In this document: positions 59,251 through 64,000 of the stretch, in pieces | Position numbering within the stretch: the stretch's first letter is position 1 | Layout: every line of letters begins with the position of its first letter | Source of the DNA: Paraburkholderia sp. BCC1885 | GTDB lineage: Bacteria > Pseudomonadota > Gammaproteobacteria > Burkholderiales > Burkholderiaceae | DNA length: 64,000 bases | Assembly: GCF_900996235.1 (NCBI RefSeq) | Contig: NZ_CAAJGM010000208.1 | Coordinates: 682,001-746,000 of the forward strand | Reading direction: 5' to 3' | The notes under the pieces: model-generated | Seen by the model: only the letters and a program-made list of their open reading frames with translations | Database searches by the model: none | Told to the model about the DNA's origin: nothing | Position numbers and translations under genes: made by a program

Positions 59251-60274
59251 GGGACATCTCCTCCACCACCACACCCTGTTCGCGCAGATACGCCAGCGCC
59301 TGCGCCACCTTCAGCGGTTCGCCGCCCGCCAGCACCGCGAGCGAGCCGAACGCCTGCCCCTGGATCTCGTCGATCTGGCCGTGCAGGATGTTGAAGTCGA
59401 GTTCGTAACGGCGGATGGTCTCCGAGAGGATCGGCTGATCGACGCCTGTGCCGGTGAAGGCGAGACGCAGCAGATGCCCGCGGCCTGTCTTCAGGCGCTC
59501 GGCGACGCGCGCCTTCAGTGCCGGCGGCAACTCCTGGGCGATCACGTCGCCGATCAGCGCGCGCGTCACTTCGTGATGCGGTTGCAGGAATACGTCGATG
59601 ACCTTGCCGTGTTCGACGACCCGGCCGGCATCGAGCACCGCGACGCGGTCGCAGACCTGCTTGATGACGTCCATCTGATGCGTGATCAGCACGATGGTCA
59701 GGCCGAGTTCGCGATTGATGCGCCTGAGCAGGTCGAGAATCGAGCGGGTGGTTTCCGGGTCGAGCGCCGAGGTGGCTTCGTCGGACAGCAAGACCTTCGG
59801 CTTGCTCGCCAGCGCCCGGGCGATCCCCACGCGCTGCTTCTGGCCGCCGCTGATCTGCGCCGGATAGCGGTCTTTCTGCGCCGAGAGCCCGACGAGTTCG
59901 AGCAGCGGCAACACATTGGCCTCGATCTCGTCACGCTTCAGTCCCGCCAGTTCGAGCGGCAGCGCGACGTTCTCATACACCGTGCGCGACGAGAGCAGAT
60001 TGAAATGCTGGAAGATCATGCCGATCTCACGACGCGCCTCGCGCAATTGCGCGGCGGACAGCGTGGTGAGATCGCGGCCGTTGACGACGATGTTGCCTTC
60101 GGTGGGGCGCGTCAGCAGGTTGATGGTGCGCACGAGCGTGCTCTTGCCGGCGCCGCTGCGGCCGATAATGCCGAACACCTCGCCCGCCGGAATCGACAGG
60201 TCGACGTTATGCAGCGCCTCGATCCAGCCGCGCGGGCCGGCAAAACGCTGGGAGATATTGCGAATTTCGATCAT
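59240..60274 (-). CDS. metN: Methionine import ATP-binding protein
   Basis: 344 residues. Walker A GRSGAGKST, signature SGGQKQR, Walker B VLLSDEATSALD and a C-terminal NIL domain (from about 270), where methionine binds to inhibit transport. The start at 60272-60274 (MIEIRNISQRF) is the family start; the longer frame to 60325 is not. The 241 bp to the next gene (60275-60515) show no riboswitch that I can support. Confidence 0.95.
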   Translation of the reverse strand: MIEIRNISQRFAGPRGWIEALHNVDLSIPAGEVFGIIGRSGAGKSTLVRTINLLTRPTEGNIVVNGRDLTTLSAAQLREARREIGMIFQHFNLLSSRTVYENVALPLELAGLKRDEIEANVLPLLELVGLSAQKDRYPAQISGGQKQRVGIARALASKPKVLLSDEATSALDPETTRSILDLLRRINRELGLTIVLITHQMDVIKQVCDRVAVLDAGRVVEHGKVIDVFLQPHHEVTRALIGDVIAQELPPALKARVAERLKTGRGHLLRLAFTGTGVDQPILSETIRRYELDFNILHGQIDEIQGQAFGSLAVLAGGEPLKVAQALAYLREQGVVVEEMSHVE

Positions 60275-60515
60275 GGAAAAACCAAACGGCGGGGCTGCCA
60301 GCGAGCGTGAATGCGCTCCCGGCAAGCGGCCGCCGTTGCTTCGATTGGGAATTTGAGCGGCGATTCTACCGCAGCGTCGACATTCCCTTTAATAATCAAT
60401 TCCGATTTTTTCATAACCCAGAGGAATTAGAGGTGCGTCCTGCACGCCGCGCTCGCGTGCGCCGCCCGCGTGCGACTATGATCGGCCCAATCAGAACAAC
60501 ATCAAGACGGTGGAT

Positions 60516-61454
60516 ATGGAGACGACCCAGCACGACGACGCTCGCCCGAGCCTAACGGCGCAGGAGGCCCCGAGTTCTCATGCGGCCGGCACGGGCGCGG
60601 CTGCCCAGCACGGCGGCGCGACGCGCTCGACCGTCACGACCCGCGATGGCATCACGCTGCCGCTCTACCGCTGGCCCGCGACCGGTCCGCGCCGCGCGAC
60701 AGTCGCGCTGGTGCATGGCCTCGCGGAACACGCCGGCCGTTACGCGGCGCTCGCCGGGCGGCTGAATGCAACGGGCATCGAACTGCTCGCCATCGATCTG
60801 CGCGGCCACGGACGCGCGCCTGGCCGGCGCGCCCGCATCGATCGCTTCGACGACTATCTGCTCGACGCCGACGCTTTGCTCGGCGTCGCCGCGCACGATC
60901 CGGCGCCGCTGTTCCTGATGGGCCACAGCATGGGCGGCGCGATTGCCGCGCTGTACGCCATCGAGCGTCTGCCGGCGAGCGGCCATCGGCTGGCCGGTCT
61001 GATCCTGTCGAGTCCCGCGCTCGCGCCGGGCCGTGATGTGCCGCGCTGGATGCTGACCATGAGCCAGATTATCAGCCGCATCTGGCCGGGCTTTCCCGCC
61101 ATGAAGATCGACGCGGCGCTGCTGTCGCGCGACAGGGAGATTGTCAAGGCGAATCGCCACGATCCGCTCGTGCATCACGGCGCCATTCCGGCTCGCACCG
61201 GCGCGGAGATCCTGCTGGCAATGGCGCGCATCGAACGTGGCCGCGCGGATTTGCGCATGCCCCTGCGCGTCTATCACGGCACCGCCGACAAGCTCACCGA
61301 ACCCGACGGCAGCCGTGCATTCGGTCAGCACGCCGGCTCGCCGGACAAGACGCTGACGCTCTACGAAGCCAGTTATCACGAGACGATGAACGACCTCGAT
61401 CGCGAACGGGTGATCGGCGAACTGCTGGCGTGGATCGAACCGCGCTGCGGTTGA
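60516..61454 (+). CDS. Alpha/beta hydrolase, monoacylglycerol lipase-like
   Basis: 312 residues. The first 40 residues are polar and disordered. The core has the oxyanion HGLAEHAGRY, nucleophile elbow GHSMGG (Ser), acid in GTADKLTEPDGS and His in YHETMNDLDRE, the pattern of serine-aminopeptidase/monoacylglycerol lipase (Hydrolase_4) members. It probably releases fatty acid from lysophospholipids or monoglycerides. Start ATG at 60516; a GTG at 60510 in the same frame is nearly as likely. Confidence 0.88.
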   Translation: METTQHDDARPSLTAQEAPSSHAAGTGAAAQHGGATRSTVTTRDGITLPLYRWPATGPRRATVALVHGLAEHAGRYAALAGRLNATGIELLAIDLRGHGRAPGRRARIDRFDDYLLDADALLGVAAHDPAPLFLMGHSMGGAIAALYAIERLPASGHRLAGLILSSPALAPGRDVPRWMLTMSQIISRIWPGFPAMKIDAALLSRDREIVKANRHDPLVHHGAIPARTGAEILLAMARIERGRADLRMPLRVYHGTADKLTEPDGSRAFGQHAGSPDKTLTLYEASYHETMNDLDRERVIGELLAWIEPRCG

Positions 61455-61518
61455 ATCGAAACGTGGGTGAGTAGCTGATTCAGCGCCGGGCGATGGCGCG
61501 GAATCGGCGCGGCGTCAT

Positions 61519-62442
61519 TCAGATGCCTGCCAGCGCGCGCACATGCGCCACCACGCTGCGCCCGAGCGCCGACAGGTTATAACCGCCCTCCAGACAGCTC
61601 ACGATACGCCCACGCGCATACCGGCCGGCGATATCGCGAATCTGGCCGGTCAGCCACGTGTAATCGTCTTCGACGAGCCCGAGGTTGCCGAGGTCGTCCT
61701 CGCGATGCGCGTCAAAGCCCGCCGAAACGAAGATCATCTCCGGCTTGAATGCATGCAGACGCGGCAGCCATAGCAGGTCTACCGCCTCCCGCACTTCCAT
61801 GCCTTTGGAACGCGCCGGCATCGGCACGTTGACCATATTCGACGCCTGATTCTCAGCGCCGCTAAACGGATAAAACGGATGCTGGAAGATGCTGCACATC
61901 AGCACCCGCGAGTCGCCGGCAAAAGCAGCCTCGGTGCCGTTGCCATGATGGACGTCGAAGTCGACGATCGCGACGCGTTGCAGCCCATGCACTTCCAGCG
62001 CGTGACGCGCGGCAATCGCGACGTTGTTGAAAAAACAGAAGCCCATCGCGCGAGCCGGCTCCGCGTGGTGACCGGGCGGTCGCACGCTGCAAAACGCATT
62101 GTCGTAACGGCCTTCGATCACGGCGTCCGTGGCCGCCACCGCAGCGCCCGCGGCGCGCAGGGCGGCCTGCCAGGTGTGCGGATTCATCGACGTGTCCGGG
62201 TCGATCTCCGCATAGCCTTCGTCGGGTGAGCGGCTGCGGATATAGTCGACGTGCGCCGGGGTATGTACGCGCAGCAGCGCGGTCTCGTCTGCAAGCGGCG
62301 GCGACTCGCGTTCGATCAGCGCGTCGATGCGGCTGGCGATCAGTTGATCTTCGATAGCGTGCAGACGCGCCGGACATTCGGGATGCCATTCGCCCATCTC
62401 GTGAAGCAGACAGTCTGCGTGGGAATAAAAGGCTGTGGCCAT
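61519..62442 (-). CDS. Histone deacetylase-fold amidohydrolase
   Basis: 307 residues of the bacterial HDAC/acetoin-utilisation (AcuC-like) or acetylpolyamine amidohydrolase family. The active-site pair GHHAEP, the zinc ligands in DFDVHHGNGTE and DAHREDDLG, and the terminal CLEGGYN are intact. It acts in the cytoplasm on acetyl-amine or acetyl-lysine substrates. The start at 62440-62442 (MATAFYSHADC) has GAGAA just upstream; the frame to 62619 is not conserved. Converges with the hydrolase gene upstream of it. Confidence 0.9.
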   Translation of the reverse strand: MATAFYSHADCLLHEMGEWHPECPARLHAIEDQLIASRIDALIERESPPLADETALLRVHTPAHVDYIRSRSPDEGYAEIDPDTSMNPHTWQAALRAAGAAVAATDAVIEGRYDNAFCSVRPPGHHAEPARAMGFCFFNNVAIAARHALEVHGLQRVAIVDFDVHHGNGTEAAFAGDSRVLMCSIFQHPFYPFSGAENQASNMVNVPMPARSKGMEVREAVDLLWLPRLHAFKPEMIFVSAGFDAHREDDLGNLGLVEDDYTWLTGQIRDIAGRYARGRIVSCLEGGYNLSALGRSVVAHVRALAGI

Positions 62443-62655
62443 GATTCTCTTCTGCGCCGCGTCGCCTCGGCGCACGGCGTGTCTCCATCCAAAGGCGCGC
62501 ACGCATGGCGCGCCCAACACCGTCAACTTACCACACCATGTGGCGCAAACCCGCCACGGCAACAGTTCTGCATAGTTCTGCAATGGGCCTCGGGTATACT
62601 GCCCCGTAATCTTCTGCAACCGTCTGTCTCCTTCGCCTCGCGCCCCCAGTTCAAT

Positions 62656-63951
62656 ATGACCGTCAAGCTTGCTCTGTCCGCACGAACCCGGCTACGCAGC
62701 CAGAAAGCAGCCACCGCACTCGCCATTGCATGGTGCGTGGTCGCGGCAGCCAGTCCGGCCGAGGCACAGACCAGCGCGCCCAAACGGCCGCTGCTGATAG
62801 CGCAGGCGCAACCGCAACCCACGGTGCCCCAGGGCCAGACGTTCGAAGAAGAGATTATTCCGCAACGTTACGCCAACAACCCTGATGTCGACGGTTTCAT
62901 CAACGACATGGTGGCGCGCTACGACTTCGATCCGGCCGCGCTGCACACGCTGTTCGCGGGCGTCAGCTATTCGACCACGGCGGTCAAGCTCGTCACGCCC
63001 TCGCCCACGCCGTCGGTGAAAAACTGGCGTTCGTACCAGTCGCGTTTCCTCGACCCGGTTCGCATCAATGCGGGGGTGCGTTTCTGGCGCAACAACCAGG
63101 CTACGCTGCAACGCGCCTATGAGGAATTCGGCGTGCCGCCTGAGGTGATCGTCGGCATTCTTGGCGTCGAGACCATCTACGGCCGCTTCATGGGCAACTT
63201 CCGCGTGCTCGACGCGCTGACCACGCTCGCCTTCGATTACCCGAACACGCCGAACCGCGCGGAACGCGAGCAGACCTTCCGCAAGAATCTCGAAGACTAT
63301 CTGGTGTGGACGCGCGATTCGCAGCTCGATCCCACTTCGGTACTCGGCTCATATACGGGCGCGATCGGCATTCCGCAGTTTCTGCCAAGCAGCATCGTGC
63401 AATACGCCATCTCCTATGACGGCAACAAGCAGATCGACCTGCGCACCAGCCAGGCGGATGCGATCGGCAGCGTGGCGAATTATCTGAAGCAGAACGGCTG
63501 GGAGAATGGCCGTCCGGTGATATGGGAGATCGGTTCGGATGCCGGCAGCCAGGGCATCGCCCAGGCCGGCGCCGACGGTCAGCCCGAACCGCATTGGCCG
63601 CTCGAACAACTTCTGCGCGCCGGCATGGTGCTGAATCAGCCGGGGGTGGATATGTCCTCGGAAGCCGGCACGCCGGTGACGATCGTCGACCTGCCCACAC
63701 CAGGCCTGCCCACCGAATACAAGCTGGGGCTGAAGAATTTTTATGTGCTGACGCGCTACAACCGCAGCTTCTTTTATGCGCTTGCGGTGTATCAACTCGG
63801 GCTCAGAATCAAGGCGCAAATGCAAGCGTCCGGCGATCTGGACAGCAATGGCGCGCCCGCGCCGCGAAGCGCGCCGATGATGCCAGCCGTGCCATCCGCA
63901 CCAACGAACCTGCCGGCTCCGATGTCCGCTCCCGCGCAAGACACGGACTAA
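62656..63951 (+). CDS. mltB: Lytic murein transglycosylase B
   Basis: 431 residues. Cuts the glycan strand of peptidoglycan with a 1,6-anhydro product. Signal peptide about 1-37 (ending AEAQ); no lipobox, so it may be a soluble periplasmic form. The catalytic Glu is in GILGVETIYGRFMG; SYTGAIGIPQFLPSS and ANYLKQNGW follow. The C-terminal 35 residues are Pro/Ala-rich. ATG at 62656, the family start. The last 49 bp of the window hold no further start I can support. Confidence 0.93.
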   Translation: MTVKLALSARTRLRSQKAATALAIAWCVVAAASPAEAQTSAPKRPLLIAQAQPQPTVPQGQTFEEEIIPQRYANNPDVDGFINDMVARYDFDPAALHTLFAGVSYSTTAVKLVTPSPTPSVKNWRSYQSRFLDPVRINAGVRFWRNNQATLQRAYEEFGVPPEVIVGILGVETIYGRFMGNFRVLDALTTLAFDYPNTPNRAEREQTFRKNLEDYLVWTRDSQLDPTSVLGSYTGAIGIPQFLPSSIVQYAISYDGNKQIDLRTSQADAIGSVANYLKQNGWENGRPVIWEIGSDAGSQGIAQAGADGQPEPHWPLEQLLRAGMVLNQPGVDMSSEAGTPVTIVDLPTPGLPTEYKLGLKNFYVLTRYNRSFFYALAVYQLGLRIKAQMQASGDLDSNGAPAPRSAPMMPAVPSAPTNLPAPMSAPAQDTD

Positions 63952-64000
63952 GCTCGCGGCGATCCGTGAGAACTCGCCCGAATGCAAAAGCGCCAGTCAA

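Noticed and set aside
60275..60515. Possible SAM or methionine riboswitch before metN
   Set aside because: I could not find a conserved stem set or terminator in the leader; only GC-rich, non-specific pairing.

Overview
The window is a high-GC stretch of a primary chromosome from the Burkholderiaceae, most likely Paraburkholderia. This rests on gene content and neighbourhoods typical of that family (rpsP-rimM-trmD-rplS, etfBA with an acyl-CoA dehydrogenase, pmbA-yjgA-mog-orn, metNI, PA0069-type radical SAM gene, a thyA longer than the E. coli form). No 16S gene is present, so the genus is inferred. Most of the window is housekeeping and metabolism; no complete insertion sequence, prophage or CRISPR array was seen.

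Layout. 1-6.4 kb: rmuC (cut by the window edge), a 2-hydroxyacid dehydrogenase, a Na+/H+ antiporter, a lone lutC and pncB, all leftward, then fdxA. 6.5-6.8 kb: two tRNA-Asn genes behind a near-perfect sigma70 promoter. 6.9-9.5 kb: creA-like gene, an AraC regulator and azlCD. 9.8-13.7 kb: an unknown conserved gene, a UvrD-family helicase with a LexA-like box over its start, and two small secreted Lys/Ala-rich proteins. 14-25.2 kb: S4 RNA-binding protein, MATE exporter, BASS-family transporter, phospholipase-D-like lipoprotein, fumC, thioesterase, GlxA-type regulator, MFS exporter, a 47-residue lipoprotein missed by length cut-offs, and an ArsR-like regulator. 25.4-28.4 kb: a large FecR/DUF6600 surface protein with a Pro/Gln repeat tail and a likely hipA remnant.

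28.4-39.9 kb is the most interesting part. thyA (leftward) and folA (rightward) flank about 10 kb that reads as a Fap-like functional-amyloid secretion system. It has two related sigma54 activators (29481-30872 and 37715-39283), a -24/-12 promoter at 31367, three small secreted proteins of which the third (32479-33126) carries three imperfect amyloid-type repeats, a 461-residue FapC-like subunit with three more such repeats, a C39-like papain-fold protease (FapD-like), a further secreted protein (FapE-like position), and a coiled-coil plus beta-barrel outer-membrane protein (FapF-like). The second activator gene lies 24 bp behind the barrel gene, suggesting feedback. The first two secreted proteins are unlike any Fap component I recognise. 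Two proteins share a double-glycine-like motif that may be the protease target.

40-64 kb: pmbA, yjgA, mog, orn, an M48 protease with rsgA, a DUF2007 protein, a CobD/CbiB-like membrane protein, a CoA-pyrophosphatase-type NUDIX gene, the rpsP-rimM-trmD-rplS operon, a TM2 protein, a radical SAM gene behind a clear LexA box, an Lrp regulator divergent from dadA, the etfBA/acyl-CoA dehydrogenase group behind a palindromic operator candidate, metNI without metQ, a monoacylglycerol-lipase-like hydrolase, a histone-deacetylase-fold amidohydrolase and mltB. Many long antisense ORFs here are GC-driven shadows of real genes and were left out.
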